Positions 26,573 through 34,559 of a stretch of DNA of 43,845 nucleotides are shown here, in pieces (position 1 is the stretch's first letter; the number at the start of each line of letters is the position of its first letter). The notes under the pieces are model-generated. The model made no database searches and had not been told where the DNA came from. It worked only from the letters and a program-made list of their open reading frames with translations. The translations under genes were made by a program, and so were the position numbers. The DNA lies in the NCBI GenBank assembly GCA_016191085.1, contig JACPPJ010000004.1, forward strand, positions 1 through 43,845, in the 5' to 3' direction. The stretch comes from Acidobacteriota bacterium (lineage in GTDB: Bacteria > Acidobacteriota > Terriglobia > 2-12-FULL-54-10).

Positions 26573-27465
26573 TCACGGCTTCTTCGTACCTGCTGGAGGT
26601 CCGCCGGCTTTTTCCGAAGCTAACTGATATCGGAACTCGGTCTCGTAGTCGGCTATGTACTGGCGGTAGCCTTCGGGATCAATGAACGGATTCTGCTTGG
26701 CGCCCTGCTCTCTGCGTTTCAGCTTCTCTTCCATATTGAACATGTAGGCGTGCGAAGCCAGGAATACGTCGCACGCAAGGTCTTTAGCGCCTTGAACGCC
26801 TGTTCGAAGTCTTCCGCGATGCGGGGATACTTGGCGTTATTAATGAAGGGGACGCCGTCGTTTATCCGGTTGCTGCAGACAAAAACGACGTTGTACTTCT
26901 TGCCGTTTTCCTCCGCCACTGAGGTCCACGTAGTGCAGCCCTTGGTGTGACCGGCTGTGAGATGCGCGGTCATGGTTACGCCACCGAGCGTGACCTTCTC
27001 GCCATCATGGATCACCTTGTCAGCGCGGACGGGCGTCCAGATCACCTTGCCATTCCCGCGGAAATCGGTCTTGCCGCCGTCCGCGAGAACGGATTCGTCC
27101 TGCGCCATCACCAGCACTTTCCCAGCCGTGATCTCTTTCATCTTCGCGAGTCCGCCGACGTGATCGACGTGCGCATGCGCCTGCAAAAGGATTTTGATGT
27201 CCTTCAGCTTGAAGCCAAGCTCCTCAACCCCTTTTCGGACGACCGGCGCTTCGGGATCGGTCATGGTATCGAGAAGAATGTGTCCCTCGGGCGTGGTGAT
27301 CAGGAATGAGGTTTGGCTCTGCAACCCAACGTAGTAAATGTTGCCGATGATCCGAAACGGCTTCACCGGACCATTCGGGTAAGGCGGATTGCCAACAACG
27401 CTCCGGCGATTCGCTGAGAAGTTCCGTGAACATTCGTACGCCTGTCCTGTGCGTTCATAAGACAT
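26573..27465 (-). pseudogene. Subclass B3-type metallo-beta-lactamase, frameshifted
   Basis: Zinc-dependent hydrolase of the B3 type: QAHAHVDHVGG (His-x-His-x-Asp-His) supplies two metal sites and AGHTKGCTTW the third histidine. The opening VKPFRIIGNIYYVG and the pattern SFLITTPEGHILLDT fit B3 enzymes. At about 26780 the frame breaks: read one way it ends KTLRATYSW and soon stops; in the other frame it continues CDVFLASHAYMFNMEEK and on to GPPAGTKKP, stopping at 26573. The last metal His (DVFLASHAYMF) is in the second frame, so one inserted base would restore a full enzyme. The start is ATG 27465 (GGGAG upstream), and no signal peptide is visible, which is odd for an exported lactamase. Confidence 0.8.
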
Positions 27466-27557
27466 ATCTCCCGCCCTTAGGCAACTGACACGTACGTGCG
27501 TCGAGCGCGTAACCGTGCCGCACCTGATTTGCTGAAACAATTTTCCGCCAAACGCGT

Positions 27558-27634
27558 TAACCACGGCGACACCGAGATCACAGAGCTGTCGGTATTCTTC
27601 TTGTTCCCTGTGCTCTCTTTGTTGGCCGTGGTGA
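27558..27634. repeat. Imperfect long palindrome in the 27466-27875 gap
   Basis: CCACGGC (27561-27567) pairs with GCCGTGG (27625-27631). The inner arms match in part over about 18 more bases (GAGATCACAG against CTGTGCTCTC). It is the 'accacggagacacagag ... ctctgtg...ccgtggt' type of intergenic palindrome found dispersed in acidobacterial and planctomycete genomes; that origin is recalled, not tested here. The rest of this 410-base gap holds no convincing gene, and the frames that cross the palindrome encode nonsense. Confidence 0.5.
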
Positions 27635-27875
27635 GCTTCCCGGATGATAACAAAAGCGGCACGGGGAGCGCCACAACAATTCGCGTGCGAGTCCTGGCGC
27701 GGCCCCGTATCACGATGAGAAACGCTCCATCACGTAGAACCGCTTCCGGTCCACGCAGGCCGCACCCGCAAGCTGACGGCACAAATGCGTTATGCGGCTG
27801 CGTGCTGCTTGCGGAGTGAATCCACACCGCCGATAATCAATTCAGAAACAGATTCACTTTCACTGCGGGGGAGGA

Positions 27876-28289
27876 ATGGCATCTGCCGAGCGAGTGCTGG
27901 AAACCTGCTTGTACGTGAATGACCTTGCAACCGCCAAGCGCTTTTACCTTGACCTGTTTCATTTTCTCATCCTGTTCGAAGACGAACGGCTGTGCGCGCT
28001 GGACGCGGGCAGTGCAAGCGTGCTGCTGCTATTCGTAAAAGGGATGAGCACCGAGCCAATCCCGACACCGGGAGGTAACATCCCACCGCATGATGGAAGC
28101 GGCCCCGAGCACATTGCGCTAGCGATCAAGGCGGACCAGTACGATTCGTGGCTTAATGAACTCGCGGCCCACAATATCGTTATTGAAAGCGAAGTGCGCT
28201 GGCCGCGCGGAGGACGAAGCATCTACTTCCGCGATCCTGACGACCACCTGGTCGAGCTCGCAACGCCGGGCCTGTGGGCGACGTATTAG
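27876..28289 (+). CDS. Glyoxalase/bleomycin-resistance (VOC) family protein
   Basis: 137 residues with the paired beta-alpha-beta-beta-beta modules of vicinal-oxygen-chelate proteins. The N-terminal LETCLYVNDLATAKRFYLDL and the C-terminal RSIYFRDPDDHLVELATPG with the metal-binding Glu (VEL) are textbook. GPEHIALAI supplies the first metal His of the second module. The substrate is unknown. A purine-rich GGGGGAGGA runs almost to the ATG at 27876, a spacing shorter than usual. It stands alone. Confidence 0.85.
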   Translation: MASAERVLETCLYVNDLATAKRFYLDLFHFLILFEDERLCALDAGSASVLLLFVKGMSTEPIPTPGGNIPPHDGSGPEHIALAIKADQYDSWLNELAAHNIVIESEVRWPRGGRSIYFRDPDDHLVELATPGLWATY

Positions 28290-28440
28290 CCTTCTTTTAA
28301 CCCGCCGTTTCAATCCCATTCCGCAGGGTAAATTTTTCAGGGTCGTGATTTCGGGTCCCCGTGCTACAATCTGACTACTTTTCCAAGGCGCTGCGCAGAG
28401 GGCGCAGCAATTTTGTCCCAAAAACGCAAGGAGGCAACAC

Positions 28441-28770
28441 ATGGCAACGACTATGTACATGGAATGGCCCGGCGTCACGCAGGACCAATACAACCGCGTC
28501 TTGAGCTATCTGGAGATGGACGCCAACCCGCCCAAGGGCGGCATCTTTCATGTGGCGGGATTTTCAGGAGGGTCGCTCCGCGTGCTGGATATTTGGGAGT
28601 CGCAGCAGGATTTCGAGCGCTTTCAAAAGGACCGTCTTGCCGCGGCTGTGCAAAAGGCCGGAGTTACCACCCAACCAAAAGTCGAATTCTTCCCCACACA
28701 CAACATCTACACGCCGAACATTGAAGCTGTCAAACGCTTAGGCAGAACCTCACAACCAATCGCCGCATAA
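28441..28770 (+). CDS. Small conserved protein, ABM/dimeric alpha-beta-barrel type
   Basis: 109 residues, with a good AAGGAGG ribosome-binding site 6-8 bases upstream. The fold pattern is MYMEWPGVTQDQYNRVLSYL followed by GGIFHVAGFSGGSLRVLDIW and ESQQDFERFQKDRLAAAVQ. This is the ferredoxin-like dimeric barrel seen in antibiotic-biosynthesis monooxygenase and heme-degrading proteins, with no cofactor motif to settle the role. TACAAT at 28365-28370 could be its -10. Common in acidobacteria as an unnamed protein. Confidence 0.75.
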   Translation: MATTMYMEWPGVTQDQYNRVLSYLEMDANPPKGGIFHVAGFSGGSLRVLDIWESQQDFERFQKDRLAAAVQKAGVTTQPKVEFFPTHNIYTPNIEAVKRLGRTSQPIAA

Positions 28771-29113
28771 ACAAACACTCACAAACCTGGGGCGGGGCGA
28801 TTGTTAGGTAGGCGGAAAACGCTGCCATTGCCCCGCCCGCCGGATGGTTCGCCATCGACCAGCCTCACCGGCCCTTGGCTCTGCTTTTCTCTGACTTACC
28901 AGGCACCCTGGTTAAAGAATAACTCCAACTGGCGGTGCAATGTTCAAACGTGGCTGGGTCTGTGTCTCCTGATTTTCGTCGTGCCTTTAGCCTCTGGCGA
29001 AGTGGAGGCTGCGAACCAGCAAGCCAGCCAGTTGCTTCTCCTCTGACTAACACACTTCAACTCCACAGGGGGGGGGTACGAAGTGAATAGGCTATACCAT
29101 CAGCGGATTTTTC
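28771..29113. other. Gap before the riboswitch promoter
   Basis: About 340 bases. AGCCTCTGGCGAAGTGGAGG (28990 on) forms a short AGCCTC / GAGGCT inverted repeat. An 81-codon frame on the plus strand and a 62-codon frame on the minus strand have neither recognisable sequence nor a ribosome-binding site. I consider it non-coding. Confidence 0.4.
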
Positions 29114-29143
29114 TTGACACCGTCCTTAGCCGACACGTATGAT
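29114..29143 (+). promoter_or_regulatory. Sigma-70 promoter of the S-box operon
   Basis: A consensus TTGACA (29114-29119) and TATGAT (29138-29143), 18 bases apart. Transcription would begin near 29150, about 20 bases before the riboswitch aptamer, which is the expected arrangement. Confidence 0.82.
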
Positions 29144-29172
29144 TCTTCTTTAGACGATTCAGTTCCCCTGAA

Positions 29173-29280
29173 TCTTATCGAGAGTGGCTGAGGGACAGGC
29201 CCGAAGAAGCCACGACAACCGGCCCTGCGAAACGCGGGGCGCTGGTGCCAACTCCGACCCCGGATGGGGGGAGATGAGGT
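29173..29280 (+). promoter_or_regulatory. SAM-I (S-box) riboswitch
   Basis: Binds S-adenosylmethionine and ends transcription when it is plentiful. The conserved blocks are all in order: CTTATCGAGAG (P1 and kink-turn), GGGACAGGCCCGAAGAAGCC, then GACAACC, then GGTGCCAACTCC, and the closing GAGATGAG that pairs with CTTATC. The P3 arm (GCCCTGCG/CGCGGGGC) and a GC-rich P4 are readable. The intrinsic terminator follows at 29306. Controlled genes are the threonine-synthase-like gene and the CysO-like gene behind it. S-box RNAs normally control methionine or SAM synthesis or uptake, which is the main clue to what these genes do. Confidence 0.92.
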
Positions 29281-29305
29281 TAGGGGGAGGCGTTGAACTA
29301 TTAAC

Positions 29306-29337
29306 ACCTCTTCCTGTGGAAGAGGTTTTTTGTTTTT
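29306..29337 (+). terminator. Riboswitch expression-platform terminator
   Basis: A 9-bp stem, ACCTCTTCC / GGAAGAGGT, with loop TGT is followed by TTTTTGTTTTT. Upstream GGAGGCGTT (29287-29295) can pair in part with AACACCTC (29303-29310), a possible antiterminator. The first codon of the controlled gene is only 13 bases past the T-run. Confidence 0.92.
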
Positions 29338-29349
29338 AGGGAGGCTCAC

Positions 29350-30603
29350 TTGTCGTACGTAAAGGGACTGCGGTGCCGTGAGTGCGGCAAAGCCTATGCC
29401 GTCGCGCCCCGCGTGGTGTGCGATTGCCTGGCGCCGCTCGAAGTGGTTTATGACGTAGAGGGCTGGAAGAAGACGCTCACGCGGCAGAAGATCGAGTCGC
29501 GCGCGCCCAACATGTGGCGTTACCGCGAGATGTTCCCCCTGGACGGTGAGCCGGTGTGCAGCCGCTGGGTGGGATTCACGCCGCTGGTTGAGGCGCCACG
29601 TCTTGCTGAAGCACTCGGGGCACGTAAACTGTGGATCAAGAACGACGCCGTGAATTCTCCGACGCTCTCGTTCAAGGATCGCGTGGTGGCAGTCGCCATC
29701 AACAAAGCAATTGAGTTCGGTTTTAAGACAGTCGCCTGCGCCTCGACGGGCAATTTGGCAAACTCGGTTGCAGCGCACGCCGCGGCTGCTGGTCTGGACG
29801 CTTATGTCTTCATTCCCGAGGACCTGGAGGAGGCCAAGATTCTCGGGTCTGCCGTGTACGGCGCCAAGCTGATCAAGATTCGCGGCAATTATGACCAGGT
29901 GAACCGGCTCTGCTCTCAGATTGCCAACGATTACGGCTGGGGATTCGTCAACGTAAACCTGCGCGCATTCTACGGAGAAGGATCGAAATCGCTGGCTTAT
30001 GAAGTCGCGGAGCAGCTCGGGTGGCGATTGCCGCCGGCGATCGTTGTTCCCATGGCTGGCGGTTCGCTCATCACGCGCGTTGGAAAAGCATTTCAGGAGT
30101 TCATTGAGATCGGGCTGGTCCAGCCGGCGCCATTCAAATTGATTGGCGCTCAGGCCACCGGGTGCTCTCCCATCACGAGCGCGGTGAAGCGCGGCACCCC
30201 GGAGTATGAGCCGCAGAAACCTTCGACTATCGCACGATCGCTTGCCATCGGCAACCCTGCCGACGGGTACTACGCAGCGCGCTCGATTATGACCAGTGGC
30301 GGCGCCGGCGAAGACGTCACCGACGACGAAATCGTAGACGGCATGAAGCTGCTGGCCGAGACCGAAGGAATCTTTGGCGAAACGGCTGCGGGTGTCACGA
30401 TTGCAGTCACGCGCAAGCTGCTCCAGCACGGCAAAATCAGCCGTGATGATGAAACCGTCCTGTGCGTCACGGGCAACGGCCTCAAGACGCTTGACGCCCT
30501 GGAGGGTAAGCTGGATTTGGGCGTGTCGATCCGTCCGAGAATCGAAGAGTTTGAGGCGTTGGTCGCCCGAGCCGAGCAGCCGGCGGCAGCAAACGTAGGA
30601 TAG
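29350..30603 (+). CDS. thrC: Threonine synthase-like PLP enzyme under S-box control
   Basis: 417 residues, TTG start with GGGAGG 6 bases upstream. Fold-type-II PLP enzyme: an N-terminal zinc ribbon (Cys9, Cys12, Cys24, Cys26), the Schiff-base Lys109 in TLSFKDR, the phosphate/PLP-binding STGNLANSVAAHAA, GGSLITRVGKAF, and a C-terminal SGN-type TGNGLKTLD. All match the threonine synthase family, which converts O-phosphohomoserine to threonine. The S-box control and the CysO-like gene immediately downstream (20-base gap) argue for a sulfur reaction instead: O-phosphohomoserine plus a carrier thiocarboxylate to homocysteine, by analogy with CysM/CysO. That is inference; classical ThrC activity is the conservative call. 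Confidence 0.85.
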   Translation: MSYVKGLRCRECGKAYAVAPRVVCDCLAPLEVVYDVEGWKKTLTRQKIESRAPNMWRYREMFPLDGEPVCSRWVGFTPLVEAPRLAEALGARKLWIKNDAVNSPTLSFKDRVVAVAINKAIEFGFKTVACASTGNLANSVAAHAAAAGLDAYVFIPEDLEEAKILGSAVYGAKLIKIRGNYDQVNRLCSQIANDYGWGFVNVNLRAFYGEGSKSLAYEVAEQLGWRLPPAIVVPMAGGSLITRVGKAFQEFIEIGLVQPAPFKLIGAQATGCSPITSAVKRGTPEYEPQKPSTIARSLAIGNPADGYYAARSIMTSGGAGEDVTDDEIVDGMKLLAETEGIFGETAAGVTIAVTRKLLQHGKISRDDETVLCVTGNGLKTLDALEGKLDLGVSIRPRIEEFEALVARAEQPAAANVG

Positions 30604-30623
30604 GATCAGGAAGGACTCTTAAT

Positions 30624-30899
30624 ATGGCAATCAAGGTGAGAATCCCCGCCGTGATCGCACGCGGGAAAGTGGGCAGTGACACCGTAGAGCTTGCGGCCGG
30701 CGACCTCAAGGAACTGTTGAATGGCTTGGAAGTGCTGTATCCCGGAGTGAAGAAATCGATCTGCGATGATTCCGGCAAGCTCAACCGCTTCGTGAACGTG
30801 TACGTCAACGATGAAGATATTCGGTTCCTCGGTGGCGATCAATACCGGTTTCAGGACGGCGATGAAGTGCTCCTGATCCCCTCCATCGCCGGGGGCTAG
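30624..30899 (+). CDS. CysO-like MoaD/ThiS-family sulfur carrier
   Basis: 91 residues with a beta-grasp fold and a C-terminal Gly-Gly (IPSIAGG), the site that is adenylated and thiocarboxylated in ThiS/MoaD/CysO carriers. KLNRFVNVYVNDEDIRFLGG is strikingly like the corresponding part of mycobacterial CysO, more than MoaD. CysO delivers sulfur to the O-phosphoserine-dependent CysM. The gene is co-transcribed with the threonine-synthase-like gene behind an S-box. The activating E1-type enzyme (MoeZ/MoeB) and the Mec protease that would complete a CysO system are not in the window. Confidence 0.88.
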   Translation: MAIKVRIPAVIARGKVGSDTVELAAGDLKELLNGLEVLYPGVKKSICDDSGKLNRFVNVYVNDEDIRFLGGDQYRFQDGDEVLLIPSIAGG

Positions 30900-30988
30900 T
30901 ACGTCACTAGTACCCGTTTGCCCCCTCTGCCCCCGCTGATATTTGCTTGCAAGCGAGCGCTTTTTCAGCTTATCTTTGCTTCAACCAC

Positions 30989-31957
30989 ATGACGAAGACT
31001 GGAGTGTCCACGAGTACAGCTCGTTCGCACGCTTCCGAGCTGCCCGTGGATGGAAGCCCCATCACTTCTGAGCCGCAGGATCCGGCTGGCGCCGCGCGCC
31101 TGCGCGATGCCAATTTTGTCATTGTCACGGGCATGAGTGGTTCCGGAAAAGGCTCCGTGTTAAAGGCTTTCGAGGATCTTGGCTACTTCTGCGTGGACAA
31201 TCTGCCGGTGGATTTGATACCGAAGTTCGCCGAGTTGTGCCGGACGAGCGGAGAAATCTCGCGCGCCGCTCTGGTAGTGGACATTCGCGAAGGCGAGGCC
31301 TTGCGGCGCTTTCCTGCGATGTTTCGTCAGTTCCGCCAGGAGATGCCTGCCATACTGGTGTTCTTGCAGGCCAGCGATGAAGTGCTGGTCCGCCGATTCA
31401 GCGAGACTCGCCGCCCGCATCCTCTTGGCAGCAACCTGACACTGCGGCAAGGCATCGCGGCCGAGCGCAAGGCGCTGGCGGCTATCTGCAAATTGGCCGA
31501 TTTAGTGATTGATACCGGGCAATTCAACGTTCACGAGTTGAAGCATTTCATCGGCGAGCAATTCCATAGCGCGGCTGACGAGCGGTCCATGCTGATCTCT
31601 TGCGTCAGCTTCGGCTACCGTTACGGAGTGCCGCCCGATAGCGACCTCGTATTCGACGTTCGGTTCCTGCCGAATCCAAATTACATACCGAAGTTTAAGC
31701 ACCTCTCCGGAAAGCATGCGTCTGTCGCTCGTTACATCCGATCGTTTGAACAGACGCAGGAGTTCACGACGCGCATCACCGACCTTCTGTCATATCTAAT
31801 CCCGCACTATATTCGTGAAGGCAAGAGCTACCTGACCATCGCGTTCGGCTGCACCGGCGGCCGGCACAGATCAGTGATGATGGCTGAAACGATCTCCAAG
31901 AATCTGGGCGGCCGCGGCTTCATGACCAAAGTTCTCCACCGCGATGTGGGCAAGTAA
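30989..31957 (+). CDS. rapZ: RapZ/YvcJ-family RNase adapter
   Basis: 322 residues from ATG 30989 (a TTG at 30947 is in frame). P-loop GMSGSGKGS, then FCVDNLPVDLIPKF, the family-typical FLEAxDEVLVRRFSETRRPHPL-like stretch and, in the C-terminal domain, SFGYRYGVPPDSDLVFDVRF and GCTGGRHRSVMMAE. RapZ proteins bind small RNAs and GlcN6P in enterobacteria and nucleotides in Bacillus. There is no ptsN or hpf neighbour here, so a regulatory target cannot be named. The gene stands apart from the S-box operon (about 90 bases) and is tail-to-tail with galT. Confidence 0.92.
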   Translation: MTKTGVSTSTARSHASELPVDGSPITSEPQDPAGAARLRDANFVIVTGMSGSGKGSVLKAFEDLGYFCVDNLPVDLIPKFAELCRTSGEISRAALVVDIREGEALRRFPAMFRQFRQEMPAILVFLQASDEVLVRRFSETRRPHPLGSNLTLRQGIAAERKALAAICKLADLVIDTGQFNVHELKHFIGEQFHSAADERSMLISCVSFGYRYGVPPDSDLVFDVRFLPNPNYIPKFKHLSGKHASVARYIRSFEQTQEFTTRITDLLSYLIPHYIREGKSYLTIAFGCTGGRHRSVMMAETISKNLGGRGFMTKVLHRDVGK

Positions 31958-33001
31958 TCAGGTGCGAGGTGTCAGATGCAGCGCCGCGCCTATGACCTGT
32001 GGTTTCGGTATTTCCACCTTCCGCAAAAACTCGGCGTTCTCCTCCGGCAAAGTTATATTAATGTACATGCCGGAACCGAGTTCGAAACCCGCAATTTTGG
32101 TCAATCGAGGGATCAGGCTGACGTACCAGTGGTAGTACCGCGAATAGCGGGTCTCGCTGGGAGCGGATCGAAGGACATAATTGAAATCCGGATCGCCCAG
32201 ACCGTAGTAAAGTTTTGCCAGTACGGTTCGCAGGATACGCGAGAGGTCGCTGATCTCTTCCGCATGGATTTGCCCGAACGATGCCATATGTCTTCGCGGA
32301 AAAATCCACATGGAAAACGGAGACAGCGATGCATACGGGATAAAAGCTACAAAATGCTCTGTTTCATGTACTACGCGTACGGCATCCGCCAGCTCCTCAG
32401 CGAGCACCTTGCAGAATAGGCACTGGCCCTCGTCATCGTAGAATCTCATCGCGTCCTCCATACGGCGCCGAATCTCCGGAGAGATAATCGGAGTCGCGAT
32501 CAGTTGCGAGTGAGGGTGTTCTAAGGACGTGCCCGCCGCCGTGCCATGATTCTTGAAAATGGTGATCAGGTCAACGCGGGGATCGCGCGATATGGCTAGA
32601 TAACGCTCGTGATAGCACTGCAGAATCAGTTCGGCGTCATCTTCGTTCAACAGCGCGGTAGTGAGATGGTGCTGTGGCGTCTCGACGATCACCTCGTGAA
32701 TTCCGACTCCGCTGACGGTTCGCTTCAATCCGTCCGTCCGGCGGAATAGCTCTCCTTCAGAAGACAGAGCTGCAAACTTATTAGGAACCACGCGCACCTG
32801 CCATTGCCCCTCTCGCACAATTTGCATCGAAGCGGGCGGAGCCATCTGCTCATTTCCGGGGCAGAATGGGCAGTTGCTCGAATAGGAAGGTAGTTGCCTG
32901 CGATCATCTTTTTTGATCGCCAAGTCGTGCGGGCGCTTTGCGCGCTCACTGGCGACGATCACCCAATCCTTGCTCAATGGATTTTGGCGCAGCTCAGACA
33001 T
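31958..33001 (-). CDS. galT: Galactose-1-phosphate uridylyltransferase
   Basis: Leloir pathway: UDP-glucose plus galactose-1-phosphate to UDP-galactose and glucose-1-phosphate. The 347-residue length is correct. The active-site HPHSQ (in SLEHPHSQLIATP) has the nucleophilic histidine. CPFCPGNE near residue 50 is part of the metal site, and FSMWIFPRRHMASF is the C-terminal HIT-like repeat. Start at ATG 33001 (MSELRQNPLSKDW) fits homologues; an earlier ATG at 33040 is less likely. No galK, galE or galM is adjacent. The stop immediately abuts that of rapZ, and no terminator separates them. Confidence 0.92.
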   Translation of the reverse strand: MSELRQNPLSKDWVIVASERAKRPHDLAIKKDDRRQLPSYSSNCPFCPGNEQMAPPASMQIVREGQWQVRVVPNKFAALSSEGELFRRTDGLKRTVSGVGIHEVIVETPQHHLTTALLNEDDAELILQCYHERYLAISRDPRVDLITIFKNHGTAAGTSLEHPHSQLIATPIISPEIRRRMEDAMRFYDDEGQCLFCKVLAEELADAVRVVHETEHFVAFIPYASLSPFSMWIFPRRHMASFGQIHAEEISDLSRILRTVLAKLYYGLGDPDFNYVLRSAPSETRYSRYYHWYVSLIPRLTKIAGFELGSGMYINITLPEENAEFLRKVEIPKPQVIGAALHLTPRT

Positions 33002-33154
33002 GGCGGTAAATCGCTCCAGAACACAGAAAAGCGTTATCAATGCAAACAGGCTATAGTTTAAAGCGAGAGAAGCGGGAAAGTGCAGGAAAAAGATCGGAAT
33101 GGTGCACTTGACAAAGCAAGCGGGTAGATCGGGCGGAGCGGATCGGTAGGCAGG

Positions 33155-33364
33155 TTATTTCGACCGCCCGGTTTTAGGCTTTGCTGCCTTTGGCCTTTGC
33201 GGGTGCTTTCCATGCCGTGGCATGTCGGCTGTAGGCTTTACCTTCAATAACAGCCTCAAGGCCTCATCTTCGGGCAGCGGAATGCGGATGTTGTTTCCGG
33301 GTTTGGGCATGAAAAGATCATAGCTGTAATCACTAAGATTCTCAACATGGCATATGATAGCCAA
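33155..33364 (-). CDS. Small basic hypothetical protein, third gene of Ntn operon
   Basis: 69 residues with a TTG start 4 bases after the preceding stop. IRIPLPEDEALRLLLKVKPT in the middle and a Lys/Arg/Pro-rich tail (PKAAKPKTGRSK). No ribosome-binding site of its own is evident, so it depends on coupling to the gene before it. Function unknown. Confidence is moderate because of the short length and weak start. Confidence 0.5.
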   Translation of the reverse strand: MAIICHVENLSDYSYDLFMPKPGNNIRIPLPEDEALRLLLKVKPTADMPRHGKHPQRPKAAKPKTGRSK

Positions 33365-33368
33365 TGTC

Positions 33369-33701
33369 TCAACTTGAGATATTTTCTTCGTTCTGAGAAG
33401 TGGCCTCTCGGCGAATGATTAACTCGAATCCCTTGAATTTATTTGTAAGCATCTGTGATGCGACTAATGGCCAGACAAACAGGATTATAACGCACAATGA
33501 TGCTACTAAAGATATTGGTTCTGGAATCCCGAACAACTCTCCGATTAAATAGATCAGCACAGCGGCTAGAGAACCGATCAGCCAAGTCCGCCAAGAAAAG
33601 AACCACGCAATTCGAATTGCCTCATACCAAGATATTCCCTTTGGGGGATTCACGGTTTTGTCTCCATATTCGCAGAGTTGAAGGTGATTCTGTGGAGTCA
33701 C
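33369..33701 (-). CDS. Small membrane protein, two transmembrane helices
   Basis: 110 residues. A hydrophobic hairpin (WLIGSLAAVLIYLIGELFGI and ISLVASLCVIILFVWPLVAS) is flanked by a polar N-terminus and a basic tail (KFKGFELIIRREATSQ). Its ATG overlaps the stop of the Ntn-hydrolase-like gene by 4 bases, so they are translationally coupled. It could anchor or feed the enzyme at the membrane. No family recognised. Confidence 0.62.
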   Translation of the reverse strand: MTPQNHLQLCEYGDKTVNPPKGISWYEAIRIAWFFSWRTWLIGSLAAVLIYLIGELFGIPEPISLVASLCVIILFVWPLVASQMLTNKFKGFELIIRREATSQNEENISS

Positions 33702-34498
33702 GCTCCCGCTGGCTCAAAGCCAGGAACCCACCGAAATCCTCCCCTGGCAGTAATTGTCGCCATGTGGATGCGACCGCCAACCATTTTGAAACTTTCGTCC
33801 ATACCCAGAGCGGTGGGCGAGCAACAAGCTTGGACGAATCCCAGGACATATTGCTTTGCGTCTTCGAAAGATGATGGCAAGTTGAGGTCTTTAATGTATT
33901 GCGGAAACGGAGAATCATTCAGTGGCCTGCCGTTTTCACCATACATCGCATTTACGATTTTTTCTGGACCAAGAAGAAATGAACAGCTGGTGGGATGGGC
34001 CGTAATTAGGTATTCAGAATTGTTTCCATCCGAATGGTGAAATTCTGTATGAACAAAGCATGGCGCGGAGTTGAAGTAGCCTACAAAAAATATCCTAGCT
34101 ATGGTCCAGCCGCTACCGAATTCGAACTTACGGTTCTGTGGAAATTCTTCAATGATTCCTGCTTGCTTTGCCATATTGATTTCCTTGTTCAGATTTGCAG
34201 AGAGCCTCTTTACGTACTTTAGGCCATCTGGAAACCGACTTTCGGAAAGTAGAACTGCATGCTTCTTGGTTTCATCCCATAACCGGAACTTTAGATCATT
34301 GCTTGCAGCGACTCCGGTGATCGTAAACGCGATAGTTCCATCCGTCCTTTCGATCTGGAATATTTTCTGCGCCTCATCGGTTTCTAATGTGAGCATGGAC
34401 TTATCTGCTTTGAGCCTGGTTTCCTCATTGAATCTCATGCGGCCATCGGAGGCTATCGCAAATCCTGCCGATGTTCCGATAATCCCAATTGCGCTCAT
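33698..34498 (-). CDS. Proteasome-fold (Ntn-hydrolase-like) protein
   Basis: 266 residues from ATG 34498 (AGGGG 8 bases upstream; the longer frame to 34588 has no fold sense). The N-terminus MSAIGIIGTSAGFAIASDGR follows the proteasome beta/HslV start 'TTxxGixxxdGvvlaaDxR'. If the initiator Met is removed, Ser is residue 1, Asp is residue 17 and Arg residue 19, and a later QKIFQI aligns with 'KLFQI', where the catalytic Lys lies (at 44 here, against 33 in proteasomes). TIAFTITGVAASNDLKF resembles the following strand and helix. A Ser (rather than Thr) nucleophile would be unusual. It could instead be a non-catalytic relative. First gene of a three-gene operon. Confidence 0.6.
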   Translation of the reverse strand: MSAIGIIGTSAGFAIASDGRMRFNEETRLKADKSMLTLETDEAQKIFQIERTDGTIAFTITGVAASNDLKFRLWDETKKHAVLLSESRFPDGLKYVKRLSANLNKEINMAKQAGIIEEFPQNRKFEFGSGWTIARIFFVGYFNSAPCFVHTEFHHSDGNNSEYLITAHPTSCSFLLGPEKIVNAMYGENGRPLNDSPFPQYIKDLNLPSSFEDAKQYVLGFVQACCSPTALGMDESFKMVGGRIHMATITARGGFRWVPGFEPAGA

Positions 34499-34559
34499 GT
34501 CTATACCCCTGAAAACTACTCGCGGGTAGAAATGTAACTCGGCTGGCCATTCAAACATA

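Noticed and set aside
27496..27819. A 107-codon frame across the palindrome
   Set aside because: The apparent hydrophobic segment is the translated palindrome; there is no support for a protein.
29092..30429. A 445-codon minus-strand frame opposite the thrC-like gene
   Set aside because: Antisense to a well-supported gene and the riboswitch, with no family-like sequence.
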